A stretch of 64,000 nucleotides of DNA from Pictodentalium vernedei (lineage: Eukaryota; Mollusca; Scaphopoda; Dentaliida; Dentaliidae), in assembly GCA_031216915.1 (NCBI GenBank), contig CM062290.1:253834581-253898580 (forward strand), written 5' to 3'. This document shows, piece by piece, positions 43,899-56,685 of the stretch. The translations under genes were made by a program, and so were the position numbers. Every line of letters starts with the position of its first letter. The stretch's first letter is position 1. The notes beneath the pieces are model-generated. The model had not been told where the DNA came from. It did no database searches and saw nothing but the letters and a program-made list of their open reading frames with translations.

Positions 43899-46800
43899 AC
43901 GTTTCTGTCCTGAATAATGGGCCACTTTTTATTGGATCAAATTGTAGTTTTTCGGGATTTGGGTAATGCATTTATAATACCCTGAAAAACCGTAAATGAG
44001 GTGTTGATGTCATACTTGTTGGAGAAGTCAGAAAAAGGTTAGGAGGCCGTTATTTTCAGATACTAGGTCATTTACGAAATAAATACTTTTATTACACCAA
44101 ATTTTATTGAAAAAGTTGTCCGGTAACTTTTATTTGATTTTTTAGGAAAATAGTTTCACCCAGTTTTTCTGCAGGGATTGTTGTGCTTTTATTGTCCAGA
44201 AGAGCCCAGGCCAGAAGAACATCCTTCCAGAATGTGTTCACATGTTTCCCAACCACTATTAGACCTTCTTTTTCTAAGTGCCAAAGCTTGTAGGTTCCAA
44301 ACACTTCTAATTCGTCAATTACGAGGGTTTTCCATACAGCCAACGAGGATGAGTCCACTAGTTTCTTTACCTAAACCATTTCTAGAGTGCGATTAAAAGT
44401 TTCAGCATGGGGAAATTTGATTCCGCCGTTTTCGAAAAGGCCATTAATAGTTGTACGTTTCATTTTTTCAACTTTGCCAGAGCACAAGAAATTATGAAAA
44501 ATTGTTTGAATTTTGTTAAATATCTCTTTTGGTGGGTCTGGTAGAACCATAAGACAATGTGTCAGAATTGGGGAAGCCAATGTTTTTATGATGGTATTTT
44601 TTCCAATTAATGTTACGTTACGAAATGACCAGTCGCTTAGTTATTTTGAAATTTTCTGCATTTTGTTAGTATAATTATTTAATTTATAATTGTCACCAAA
44701 TAGATTTAATTCAATCCCTAGAATTTTGAATGATCTGGAATGATTCCACACGACTTGTTCGCTTGTTGGTAGTGTTTCACCGCAACCCCGCTTTGAATTG
44801 AACCTATCCATACAACTTCCGTTTTATCAAAGTTAACCCTTAAGCCAGAGATTAGTGAAAATTGTTTAACCATATTCAGGGCATATTCTAGAGAGTATCC
44901 ATCGCCGCTTATATACAGGGCGGAGTCATTAGCGTAATGACTTATTAAGTATTCTGAATTCTTTTATCTTTATTCCATTTATATTTGGATTAAATTTTAG
45001 GGACGCTATAAGAATTTCTACACCAAGAACAAAACGATACTGCGATAAAGGGTCACCTTGCCTTCCGCCTCGTTCTATATTGAATCTTTTAGAACAATGA
45101 CCATTATTAAATACGCAACTAGAAATTTGCTGTAAAAGGTTTGAAACGACCTTATCATAGACGGTCCAAAATTTAAGAATTCCATCGTCCTTTGGATAAA
45201 AGTCCATTCCAAAGAGTCGAAAGCTTTTTCGAAATCTAGAAGAACTAGGATGCCTGGAATGTCTAGTTTCTCACTTTTAACAATTATATCGAAAGTTAAA
45301 CTGGTGCATTCCTCATAAAATCGAGCTGGGTGTGAGAAATTAAATTGGGAAGAAACTATTTTTAATAATAATAATAACTCTTTGGCCAGCCGCTGATTTG
45401 TCACGGTCCTCATAAGAGAAGGCCATCATTCCCCCTGCACCCCACCCCCTCTTCCCCTCCTCTTCTCCCAGCATTCAGATATAAACTGCTTAATAGTGTC
45501 TCTCACTTCCTCTTTTTCAATTTCTTCAATAAGCATTCCTACCCTCTCCCTCGTGTCCCCCTTCAGCCATCTATCCTTTGTTTCTTCACCCCACTTCTGC
45601 ATTATTCTTCCAGTAAATTTTATTCTATGAGGTATATACTGTGGGCATTCCAAGAGAAAATGTTCCAGGGTCTCCACGACTCCAGAGTGGCACATTTGGC
45701 ATCCCTTTTCCCCATCTCGCCCAATTTTTCCCCGAAGCTCCAGTGATCTTGATCTCAGTTTGAACAGCAGTGACCCTCCAAAGGTGCCATCTAGGTACTT
45801 CTCAAAAGCTGGCTTTTCTTTATATTGTAACCCCTGTAGTGATCTTTTCACGCTAACCCCTGCTCGCCAGTTTCGATTGCAATCTTCCATGACTCTCTCT
45901 TTGACAAACCTTTTGCCTTCTTTCATTCCTACTTCTATGTTTGTGACCTCTATAGAGTAATTGTCCATTAGTTCCCTCACATGTTTTGACCACCCCGTTT
46001 CTATATTAGAATTCCAAATATAAACCAAATGGTTTACTCGATAAGCAATTGCTGCTGAGCCTATTTTTGTATCTGCGGTTATTAGGGATGTTGGCGCCAG
46101 TTTTTATGTATCGTTTTGATTTGTTTTGTTTTGGTATACAAGTAATAATTCCAAGTCTCTGTGTAATTGAAAGTTGTTTCAGTTCGTAGCCATAATTCAG
46201 CGAATTGATTAAATAAGTGACAATGTCTTTCCAGAAAAATTTATAGAACTCAGCTGTGAAGCCGTCAGAACCGGGGATTTATTGTTTTTCATTGTTTTAA
46301 GGGCATTTAAACTTTCCGAAGGTGTTAAGGGCCCTTCAAGGGATTCTTGTTTCGTCATCGCCTAAAAAGTCAAGAAAGGGCTTACTTTTGTCAAAAAAAA
46401 ATATCATCTGTATCAAGAGGTTGATTTTTAGGTAATTTTGAGGAATGTAAATTTTCGTAAAATAATTTTTGCTCGGTCATAATCTCGCGTTTATCAGTAA
46501 TTTCCAATCCAGCATCCTTTATTAACGTGGGGTGGGAGGAGGGGGGGGGGGGGGGGGTATTAGTCTTATCCGTACAATGTCTTTTCTCTAAGTTGCAGAA
46601 GTACTTGGTTGATTTTTTCCCCTCTATTTTGCATTTTGACTTTGTTCTCATTATTATTCCCTGGAGCTTTTTGTCCCTCATGGTTTCGCGTTCATTCTCA
46701 AGTGAGCTCAATTCTTCTGACACTGACTCATCCTCCCTGTCCAGTTGAGAATTCAGAATTCGGATCTTCTATTTCTTGTTGCCTTTTGTCGGTTTTGTGT

Positions 46801-47286
46801 TTTACAGAAGACTCATATGCTATACTTTTCCCTCTTATCATAAGTTTTAATGTTTCCCAAAGAAGCTGAATATTAGAAGTGTAACTTTCCGTGTTATCAT
46901 TTGTATATTGGTCTATTGTTCCAGCTATGACTTGTTTAATAATAGTCCGGATCACCGAGAAGGCTATTATTAAACGTCCAAATTCCCTTTCCCCGGGGTT
47001 GGTTATCAAAAGATAGTTTTATGCTTACTGAATTATGCTCGGACCGATATCTAGAATTGATCTTAGCATTTGTAAGAAAAAGTTGTAAATCTGATGATAA
47101 TAAAAAATAGTCTAACCTTGCCATTTTATTTTTAGACCCTCTCCAAATATTACGCCTTTCCTCTGTATTTTCGAGACGCCAAACATCAAATAAGTCAAAC
47201 GTTTCCATTGAGTTCAAACAATTTATTATTTGCCTTTTGGTTGTTTTGGGGCTAATATTTAATTGTATCAAAAAAAACCAAAACAT
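43258..47286 (-). pseudogene. L1/Tx1-like LINE ORF2, degraded
   Basis: Reading the minus strand from 47286, the APE-type endonuclease end comes first (ARLDYFLLSSDL, YRSEHNSVS, RGKGIWTFN). The linker with KSTKYFCNLEKRH follows at 46.4-46.7 kb. The RT starts at 46.3-46.0 kb (GSDGF-type block, FFW). RT motifs GILVLLDFEKAFDSLEW and GGRQGDPLS lie at 45.0-45.4 kb. The active-site box reads YAND instead of YADD near 44.93 kb. The C-terminal segments (FWKDVLLAWALL; LTPEYVILGHKN) extend to a stop at 43258. Frameshifts and stops are frequent, and a 0.67-kb foreign LINE tail interrupts the RT. The start is truncated against a foldback-type repeat at 47.29 kb. The endonuclease SDH box is SEH. Confidence 0.88.
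45362..46030 (-). mobile_element. 3' fragment of a second LINE family inserted in the L1-like RT
   Basis: A 200-codon open frame (46028-45426) ends with a C-terminal zinc-knuckle-like block (CQMCHSG, HFLLECPQY), the usual 3' end of certain non-LTR ORFs. It is followed by a short (TTA)4 tail at 45362-45377. The flanking L1-like RT resumes on both sides (RVNHL before, KIVSSQF after), so this is a 5'-truncated insertion. No clear target duplication is visible. Confidence 0.75.
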
Positions 47287-47440
47287 ATATTACGGACTTT
47301 CAGGCCATGTTTGGACTAGCGGGTTTCATTCATCAATTCAAAGCGAATTCGTGTTGAGTTTTTGCTGGAGATGCTTGGTATCCACTCAAAACACTAGCTT
47401 TACTTTTCATCAAAAGTTTTTAGAACAAATTGATCATTTC
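47286..47440 (+). repeat. Dispersed repeat D, fragment
   Basis: acggactttcaggccatgtt, tatccactcaaaacactagc. The truncated LINE 5' end abuts it. Confidence 0.6.
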
Positions 47441-47690
47441 CAGTGATAATTTGACTCGTATTCACCTTGAAGTGATGCTTTGAAAGCCGCCATTTTGATT
47501 GATACTGTGAAAGTGAAAATTTCTATGGCTTCACAGTGGTGGCACTCGATTTCTGTTTTTCTGCAATTTCTTCGATAACCTATCGTTTAGCGTATAATAA
47601 AATTGTACATTTAGACCTGCGGTAGGGGCGAGGAATGATAAACATTTGTTGTCTGTGACAGTAATTGATGTTTATTTGAAAAGTATTTCA

Positions 47691-47939
47691 TTAACACTTA
47701 TGCTGCCGAAAGCGACTTTTGTCACCTATTTTATGATGATTTTCTGTACGTTCTGGTATGCACAGATCAACCCTACTATATGATTAATTGTTGGAAAGGG
47801 CAAGGAGAGCCCTTTCTAACAATTAATTAGGTGTTAGAGTTTCAAGTATGTTATAAATTTTATTAAACGTCCTCGCATGCAGGCATTCATAAAGGTTCTC
47901 CATATATGGCTAAAGTGGGCGTGGCAGTAAAAGAGTTAA
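47691..47939. mobile_element. TTAA foldback, family 3
   Basis: It begins ttaacacttatgctgccg, ends gtaaaagagttaa and has a central hairpin (gaaagggc...gccctttc). The copy at 54033-54282 is the same family. Confidence 0.8.
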
Positions 47940-47985
47940 ATGTGTGTCGTGAAATACTTCACAATCTATTCTTTATCGGGGACTA

Positions 47986-48547
47986 TTTCCCGATGCGGAC
48001 ATAGCGGACAAACAACGCATCTTCTGTTGTAAGGTAATCGCAGTCCCTACAGACGCCGGAGCTTGTTTGTCGTTCCACGTAACTGTCATTTGTGGGGTTT
48101 CTAGCTTGTATAATGAACAAACTCTTCAACTCGTCCAGTTTATATGGAAATTTACAAAACTCGTCCACTAAACCTAATTTATTGAACTCGTTTTGTAAAT
48201 TTCCATATAAACTTGAGACTTGTTAGTGGTCGCCTATATCTTTTATACTTTTATTGATAATGTCAGGATCCGACAAATGTTTATGGAATGCTCTAGAAGA
48301 GAACAAGAAATGGTGTCCGTGATTGGTGATATTAACTAGGGGGTAAATAATACCTTTTCTGTCATTGTATGATATGATAAAATAGTATTGGCTACTTTGT
48401 TCCCGTTATTCCCGAAGCGCCACCACTGGTTCTGTAATCTCTTCTTTTCGTTGAGAGTTATACGGTAATGATTAAGGTAATTATTGTTCAGTTTATCGCG
48501 ATCTGCACTTGAGTGTAAAGCTTTTCCTAAATACCATGCAAAAATGT
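47986..48547 (-). pseudogene. Unidentified coding remnant, about 190 codons in several frames
   Basis: On the minus strand, protein-like sequence runs through three frames. AWYLGKALHSSADRDKLN through KKRLQNQWWRF lies at 48.55-48.37 kb. GIIYPLVNITNHGHHFLFSS follows at about 48.35-48.24 kb. VDEFCKFPYKLDELKSLF and a CRDCDY pair lie at 48.17-47.99 kb, ending in TAA. A ~30-bp inverted repeat around 48.13-48.22 kb (tatggaaatttacaaaa and its complement) overlaps the third part and may have caused the break. I cannot name the family; a mobile-element or viral origin is possible. Confidence 0.4.
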
Positions 48548-48655
48548 CTTACGTTCAGGTCATATCAAGTCCACAAGTGATCGTCATTAGCATGGAGGAC
48601 GGATAAATATTTGATTACTTTTTGTCATCGATCCTCTTCGCCCGCCCCTCTTTCT

Positions 48656-48897
48656 TTAACCCTTCACCTAACATGAAAAGCAGACGGCACTTGCAAATAA
48701 AATTCTTGAGTAACTGATGTTTTTCATTTTTTGTCTCACAAACATAGGTTATGACCCCTCATTGGAACGAACTCGTTCCAACGAGGTGTCATAACCTGAG
48801 TTTTTGAGACAAAAAATGAAAAGAATAATGAAAATTAATTGGCGATTTTTGAGAACAGAACTGGCCGGTTTTTGCCTTACGGTGTGTAAAGGGTTAA
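48656..48897. mobile_element. TTAA foldback, family 1A
   Basis: Ends ttaacccttcacctaac and gtgtaaagggttaa, with the standard gaacgaactcgttc core. Confidence 0.8.
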
Positions 48898-49205
48898 TAG
48901 ATATATAAATACAATAAGGTACACAACTTCCCTTTTAACCCATTGATTTCGCAAGACCGACTTTTGGGCCCAAAGCATAATTTCGTCCCATTTCTGTGTA
49001 ATTATAAGACGTCTGTACACGGGGGTATTGATAAGATAATACTTGCACTCGGCAGCCAGACGGACGCAGACTACAGTTAATATTCCCCCCCCCCCCCTCC
49101 CTGTATATTGATATTGGACTGATCTATCTCACTGTAAGTGTACACAAAGGCCCTACCATTCCACGAAAGGGGTGTTCAAATGGTTAAATCAAATCAACCG
49201 ACCTT

Positions 49206-49377
49206 ACGTCTATCGTCCAAAATCTTAACCACATTTTGTATTCTCAGAATACTTGGTGCCAAATGAATACAGAGCCAACTGTCATAACATTTCATCGTTG
49301 GGCGTTCTTGGGTGAACTCGTAACCTGTTGAGCATTGCGTATTGAACTGTGAAGCAGCCATCACTGAATTGGATGAA
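49206..49377 (-). CDS. Weak candidate exon with a sushi-like Cys pattern
   Basis: After an acceptor-like tccaattcag the minus strand encodes TQCSTGYEFTQERPTMKCYD, which recalls a CCP/sushi core (C-x-x-GY-x...P-x-x-x-C). The downstream donor (GTTAAG) is weak and no neighbouring exon was found. Confidence 0.2.
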
Positions 49378-50350
49378 AAATTCATCGAAATGTAACTCAA
49401 GAAATCATCGTTGAAAAAATCCTTTCAGTTTACAGGTGTAAAAACGCCCAAATTATATTTATTTCAATGGCAAGAGGAATCTAGGGGATCCCTCAGCAGC
49501 ATGCAGATAGTTAATCATAATTGCAAAGAAAAAACATCTTACTTTTGACAAACCGGCAAAACAAGTAATAATTAAGATACAAACTCGACCAGAATGTGTT
49601 CCATGTCAGCAGGTGTTGATAGTTGGACCCATTCCTTTACACTGCACTGATTTTAATCATGTCAGAGGGCATTATTTCACTGCAGGATCTCTAAGGACCA
49701 CCGCAATACATTCCTCAATCATATCCACAAAAAATATCGCAAATATGTCACAAGCGAATTTCACAATGATGTGTCAAATATTTGGTGCTTAACAAACTTT
49801 GAGTAAATAAAATAAATTAACATGGAGCAAGCTTTGAGCTGTCTTAAGTTTTAATCACTCCTTTCCTTTCTTTGGGCCTGCAAAATACACATTGAAACTC
49901 TTAATGCAGCAATTGTTAAATAATGGCATACTCCTAGTATTATTAGGAGACCAGGTAAAAATGTGAAACAGAGTATAGCTTAATTGGGGATTAGCGCCTA
50001 TTGTTCTCCATAACATCAATTCCCATTCAGCCAACATTTTTAATCTTACCTGATTACCCTAAAATTCAAAATGTTGGTTACGTGGGAAGACACCGTATTA
50101 TTACACCCAGACGAACTTTGTCTGCCACAATATTTACTTTCTCTAAGCTTTTGTGTTCATAAAAATCATCAAATGATCGATGGCGAGTGCCTGTGTTACT
50201 TCAAACATTTTGACATTTCTGGGTTTTTTTATAAAATGGGGACCTGCATATCAAAAATACCATTCCATATTGACACTGATGAGAGTACATGTATGGTTTT
50301 GAAACCGAAGACCATATAGAATAAATATGTACTAGGTCCGGTATTCAGAT

Positions 50351-50641
50351 TAATACCATGATTACCTATTCTACTCTATACGAAAAACCTATGACATAAA
50401 TTTTAGCTTTATACACCAACACGTCACCCCATAACTCAAAATAGTATGTTATTGTGTTGTTAAAATAAAAAGGTTCTCTTTCTTTTTCAATTTCGTTTCG
50501 ATGATAAAACTGACAGCGGAAGTACCGCCCACCGATCCTCATGTAAACAAAAACAAATTCGCACGTATTTACGACTGCTTCTCAGTAAAATCGAGAAAAA
50601 ATAATTGCGATTCTTAATAATCTGACGATCATGGTATAAAT
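50351..50641. mobile_element. ttataccatgat element, copy 3 (internally deleted)
   Basis: Both ends are retained (taataccatgattacc, gacgatcatggtataa). About 200 bp of the middle is missing relative to 15644-16167. Confidence 0.7.
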
Positions 50642-50766
50642 AAAAATGTTCACCACTCGTGCTGAAGTGTTGTTAACCGCGCGCCAAAGGCTCTCGGTTA
50701 ACACCACTTCATCACTCGTTGTGAATATTTGGTACACCAAGCTACTATGGGTATATTCTATATTTA
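50642..50766. repeat. Palindrome of the accaagctac family
   Basis: Arms ttcaccactcgtg and complement surround gcgcgccaaaggctctcgg. It adjoins copy 3 of the ttataccatgat element. A small unrelated hairpin (ttttaaccac / gtggttaaaa) follows at 50767-50832. Confidence 0.65.
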
Positions 50767-50983
50767 AACCACGGGTAGGATAAGAGTTTTAACCACTCCG
50801 CTTGCTGGGTGGTTAAAACCCTTATTCTACAAGTGATTTAAATCTGATTACCGGCCCAATACCTATTTGTTTTATTTATATCATGCTCTAAAATAATCTT
50901 CTTGTCACTTGAAACGGAGAAAAAAACTACAGTTTCTGTCGCAAATACATGGCTTTGTTTTGTTAACATCTGAGCCAGTGCAC

Positions 50984-51312
50984 CTGAATGCTTGATTGAC
51001 AATTTGACACATGGTCAAAGTTGATTGAATTTACCTTGCTTTTTCAGTCAAATTATTATTAGCAATTCCTAAATTTTATTTTAAATATTTTCTTGTAGGT
51101 ATTTTAAACTTAATAAGTCATTGCACGCAGTAGATAATACCGCGTCGAAGTTGGTAAATTGCGTCATGCCAAAGGTCAAGTTGGATGAATTTCCGACTGT
51201 AGGTGTAAATTCTTTTCAACTGCAGCAGAAGATTTACACCGGTAGTGGGGTTAAAAGCTAAAATTTAACATACAGGCTATTCACAGGTAGTAACAGGCGA
51301 GCATGGTATAAA
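50984..51312 (+). repeat. Dispersed repeat E, copy 2
   Basis: Same order as 30128-30533, ending gagcatggtataaata. It abuts the (AAT)n tail of the LINE fragment at 51345. Confidence 0.65.
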
Positions 51313-51344
51313 TACGGATAACGCGGTAAATCATACTAAAAAAC

Positions 51345-51825
<481 letters not shown>

Positions 51826-51829
51826 ACTT

Positions 51830-52649
51830 GAGATTTCAGAACCGTCCAACTGTATTCATTGTTGTGTTCAGTGAACTGTTTTGTTTTGTTTTTTTTTGTT
51901 GTTTTTTTTGTTTGTTTTTTTTTTTCCCCAAAACATTCTCTGTAATTATGAATAACGCAAGAGCTCCCAATGGCCAAATGATCACATTGTAAAGCTCATT
52001 GTCTCCCCTTCCGTCTGTTCTCGTGTTTTCAGTGGCACACCAATAAAATATGTCAAAAATCGTGGCTCCAAGATTCAACATTCAAGTGTCTCATAATAGC
52101 ACCGAAATGTGCTTCTGTGTGAAAAGGTTTTTCGTTTTAAACAGAGTGGCACAGAAAAGGACGGTTGTGTAACTTTCTCTTTGTTGATGTTATCTGTCAT
52201 TACTGCAGGTTGATGGCCATCTAAACTTCTCTTCAGTCTTCTGAAATTTTCTTGTTTTCCCACTGAAATCCATTCAGTCAGTCTTCTGTGGTTTTCTTGT
52301 ATTCACCATTGAATTCCATAACCGCCATTATCGTATCCACCTCATTAGTGTAAAAACGATCTTCTCTCATCGCAAGTTCAGTACTGAATTACTCGTTTCC
52401 CGCCATATCATGATAAAAAATATTCAACACGGATGTCTCTGAAAAAGCAACTTAACCTGAACGGTGATAGCTGAAATGTCATTGTCGAATATGGATTTGT
52501 GCTTATTTTGACAGATCATGGCCTATAGGTTTTCTATTTACGAACCAAATCTGAATTAAGGTATCTTATTACTTTCCAAAGTGCGATTTACTGGGATTTC
52601 CGGTGTGATTATAAACGATAACTTCACAGTGAAATATGCAATCAACAAT
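51830..52649. other. No supported feature
   Basis: T-rich with simple runs near 51.88-51.93 kb. Confidence 0.5.
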
Positions 52650-53165
52650 TGTGTCATGTATCCGTGCGCGCAAATGAAGACGCGTTGCCGTGGATGTAAT
52701 GGGGACTTCATTGTTTATTTAACCATTTACCTAATATGAAAAGCAGACGACACTTGCAAAATAATTTTCGAATAGCTGTTATTTTCGTTTTTTTTGTCTC
52801 AAAAACATAGGTTATGACACCTCATTGGAACGAGCTCGACGAGCTCGTTCCAATGAGGGGTCATAACCTATGTTTTAGAGACAAAAAGTGAAAAAATAAT
52901 GAAAATTAATTGGCGATTTTTGAGAATAGCGCTGGCCGTTACGTTGGGTGAAGGGTTAAATAATATAATTATTGTTAATAATGAAAAGTAATAAACAGAG
53001 TAATCGTTTGACTGGACTGGTTTCGTGAAATAATTCATTCGAGGCGAGGGACTATATTGTAAAACATTCGTGCGCATTCGCGCATTCGTGTTTGTACAAC
53101 ATCCCTCACCTCTCGTGAATTATTTCACGTAACCAGTCCAGTCAAGCGATTGCTCTCTATATCTT
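52650..53165 (+). repeat. Composite repeat copy 2
   Basis: Same order and orientation as 16370-16868, with the TTAA foldback at the same internal site, so the foldback was present before this unit spread. Confidence 0.75.
52719..52959. mobile_element. TTAA foldback, family 1A
   Basis: Ends ttaaccatttacctaa and gggtgaagggttaa, core gaacgagctcgacgagctcg. It sits in a longer repeat shared with 16.37-16.87 kb. Confidence 0.8.
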
Positions 53166-54032
53166 AACCTGCAGCTCACAAATTTAAGATTATTCGTAAT
53201 ACGTCAAGAGTGAATAATTATTAGCAAAGATATTCGAATAAACAGGTGAAGGCATGGATATGCATGTTAGACGCATCAGATGGGAATGGACTATCCTATG
53301 TTAAATGTATGTACCTATCAGCGCACCGCGGTTTGGCACTATGCAAACATTTTCTTTGCTGTCAAACAGACCCCAAACAGCTAACTTTTACTATTAAAAG
53401 TAGCTTTGTATCTCAAGGTCAACTTTTAGGATCTTAAAAATCGTCTTTGTTCAATCATTACAATGACTGAAACTGTTGCAGAACTTATACCTGCTTTATT
53501 TCTTTCGGGGTGGGCGGTTGGGGGAGGGGGTTGGAGATGGGGCGGTTGGTGGATTGGGGTGGGGCTATGAAACTGGCAAATTTCCCTCATTTTCCCTCAT
53601 TCATTATATATACGTTGGAAATAGGAATAGGCAAATGTTACTACTTAATTTTTCTATTTACAATTTGTCACATTATAATCATGAGAGCAGTGGATCAGGA
53701 AAAGGTAGAGCGTCGTTGGACTCACTACCTGAAATATGTGCGACCACAGCGTTCCGGGTTCAAATGCGTTGTTGGTTACATTTATTTTCTATCCAAACAT
53801 GTACATTTTTCTATCTGCTTTTTGGTTCTTATATTCATGTATTGTGCACACCTCCACAAATTTGCTTGCGATGGGCCAGGAACTCAAAAATATGCTGGAA
53901 AACACCACTTTTCCCAAACATGAGAGGCAATTCGTGTATATTGTATAAGTAGGTGTCCCTTTTTGTTGCAAATTTTAAAAAGCCAACTGACGAGTTCCTT
54001 ACAACTGTTTATTGATGTCACGCATGCCAAAT
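53166..54032. other. No supported feature
   Basis: Two long overlapping plus-strand frames (53476-53952, 53510-53923) start in a G-rich run and resemble nothing. Confidence 0.4.
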
Positions 54033-54282
54033 TTAACACTTTCGCAGCCGAAAGCGACTATTGTCATCTATTTTATAATGATTATCCGTACGTTCCTGTA
54101 TGTGCAAATCAAACCTACCATCTGATTAATTGTTGGAAAGGGCTGAGAGAGCCCTTTCCAACAACTAATCAGATGATAGAGTTTCAAGTATGTCATAAAT
54201 TTTATTAAACTTCCTCGCATACATGCGTACATTGAGATCCTCCACATATGGCTAAAGTGGGCGTGACAGTAAAAAGGGTTAA
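54033..54282. mobile_element. TTAA foldback, family 3
   Basis: It matches 47691-47939 along its length. It starts ttaacactttcgcagccg and ends aaaaagggttaa. The central hairpin arms (tgttggaaagggct and complement) are exact. Confidence 0.85.
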
Positions 54283-54399
54283 TGTCTTTCTTGAAGTGAC
54301 AGATTGTGGATATATTCATTACGGCATCTAATAATATGTGACATGTGACGCTTACATATACGAACCGCACATACTTTTGATTGGGTTAAGATTTATCGC

Positions 54400-54469
54400 T
54401 CGAGATTGCTTTGGCCCAGGATATCACGAGAGCCGAAGGCTAGTGTGATATCCTGGGCCAACGCAATCG
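54400..54469. repeat. Short palindrome, ~27-bp arms
   Basis: cgagattgctttggcccagg pairs with cctgggccaacgcaatcg around gagccgaaggct. Confidence 0.8.
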
Positions 54470-55589
54470 AATTATTGCTTGGGTGGAATCTCCACTCTAC
54501 GGGTGATTTAGTGATGACACACTCTCCACATAATGTACCTAATTACTCGTTGCTGTTAGAAAAGTAATTCTTAACCCACTGAAACGTATGTGCGTGTCTG
54601 TATTTATCACACACCTCCCATGTAATAACCAGTCTCCACGAAAACTGAACTAACAGCACACTTCCACTGGATAAAATTGTTGCGTTTTCTTCGTTGCCAA
54701 CAAAACATAACTGTTAGTTGGTCGGGTCCTAACTTGTTTTTTTAATTTTTACGGCATTCAGTTGGTCGAAACCAATAAATACCGATCAGTGTCACGGTCA
54801 CGATGATCGAACTTCAAATATTGACAGAACAGCCGGGAATAACACAATAAAAAGTTTTTAAATAGCTAGTAAGTTTAGCACACTTCACATTTATATGACA
54901 AGTTGTGAGAAGTATTTGTCAAGGAACAAGCAGTCAGAATGTTATTTTCATTTTGTAATCTTTTGTCTCGAATCTGATTGTTTAAATATCCCGGGTAAAC
55001 AAATCTAAATGAGGAAGTTATAATTTCCAAGCGATCTTGACTCTGGTGCATTCGACCAATGATTGACGTGATTTATTTTGACGGGTTCCTTCTTTGCTTA
55101 CGTTGGAAACGAAATCGAACGTGTTTTGTATCACCACATGTGCGATACAAGTTTATTTTTATCGTACCGGCAGAACAGTGGACATCCCGTTTTTATATTA
55201 AAAGTAGTGTGATAAATTGATTTATCAGTATAATAAGCAAAGTAACGCATTGCGTCTTTGTTGTGTGCGTTGGTTGGCCCTCAATCCAAATTGCCCAAGT
55301 TGGAGCACGGTTACGAGATGTGCAATGATGTACAGAACGTTGATTATATACTTGCCTTCAACCAATATTAATACCGTTTTGCAGGCTAACCATGCTGGGG
55401 AGTAAAGGAATCACCCGTGGCGTGGAGTTATCAACCAAAGTATCACTTTAAAATTCTATACGTACGGACAAAAATGCAAGCAATGTTTCAGTCAATGAAC
55501 CTCCGAGTTTATTAACCTGGAGGTCCATTGGCTGGAACTCTGCTTGTGCTTGTTTTGCTTTGCAACAGATGTGCAATTATTGTCTGTAT

Positions 55590-55757
55590 GGAATCTTCAC
55601 TCTATGAGTGGTTTAGTGATAACACACTCTCCACGTACTGTACATAATTACTGGTTGCTGTTAGATATTCTCTACGGATACTATGACTTCCGGCATCCGA
55701 CACGATATGGCACTGGCTCTTTAAAGTGTTGTTAAACTCCAACAATAAACAAACAAG
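55590..55757 (+). mobile_element. Degenerate SINE 3' part
   Basis: ccacgtactgtacataatt and gacacgatatggcactggct, ending caacaataaacaaacaag. Part of it (about 55583-55665) is repeated at 54486-54560. Confidence 0.5.
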
Positions 55758-55901
55758 CACATTCCACCACGCTAAAGTTTCAATATGCAGTGTATTTTGT
55801 TAAAGACATGTTTCTTTACCCAAAGCAGAATATGGTGGCTCTTCCTACAACAAGGTTTGAGGCGAAGCAGTAACTTTTAAGTGTCATTAATAATTGAGGA
55901 G

Positions 55902-56262
55902 TGGGCGCGGTGGCTCAGTAGATAGAACTGCAGGCTGCAAGCCGAGAGGTCCTCGGTTCGTACCACCTGCGGCAACCGCGTTGTGTCATTGGGCGAGACA
56001 CTTCACCCCCATTGCCCACGTGGGTGCACGGTGGCGTTGTGTACTAAGGCGAACTGCACGTTGGTGGTGCACTTGTCTTTAACCAATGCTAACCCTGTTT
56101 GTGTGGACTGAGTATGTTGGGGAGCTGACAGTTGCTCGCCTTTGCTCGGTGGTTCTCTCTTGGTACTCCGGCTTCCTTCACCCGTAAAACTGTCGAGATC
56201 ATGATTAGCCATTGTGCAGAAATATGCCACTTTAAACACCAAGAACAAATAAATAAATAATA
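55902..56262 (+). mobile_element. tRNA-derived SINE, well preserved
   Basis: gcggtggctcagtagatag and cctcggttcgtacc (box B damaged), the body with acgtgggtgcacggtggcg, and attgtgcagaaatatgcc, ending in (aataaata). Confidence 0.85.
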
Positions 56263-56685
56263 ATTCAGGAGGGAAGATTTCAACCCATGGACTTTATATA
56301 GATTACCATCCACAATTTATTGGGTTAGTAAACTGAGAAACGAAAGTTTCTTTCAATATCGCCAAGTCTACCCCTTTATAAATTCGTCACAATTTGTTTT
56401 TGTTTTTTATATTACAAAACAAATAAGTTCTACTTAGAGCAGTACCTTGTTTTTCCCATTGCATTCGGCTGAAATATACTGTCCAAAAAGTTAAGCTCCC
56501 CTCCCCGCCACCTCCCTATAATACCAGTAGACTGCTTCAACAGCAATCGACTCATATTTTTAATCCAGCAATAATGTTGATTTTCACTCTCGCAAATTTA
56601 TACCAAAGTAATAATATTTTTTTTCTCTTTGTGCGAAGTCAGTGTGAGAGGATAGACTATTCCTTTTTCACTGTCACATCCCAAG

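Noticed and set aside
53476..53952. 158-codon plus-strand frame
   Set aside because: It overlaps another 137-codon frame in a different phase, begins in a G-rich run and has no recognisable domain.
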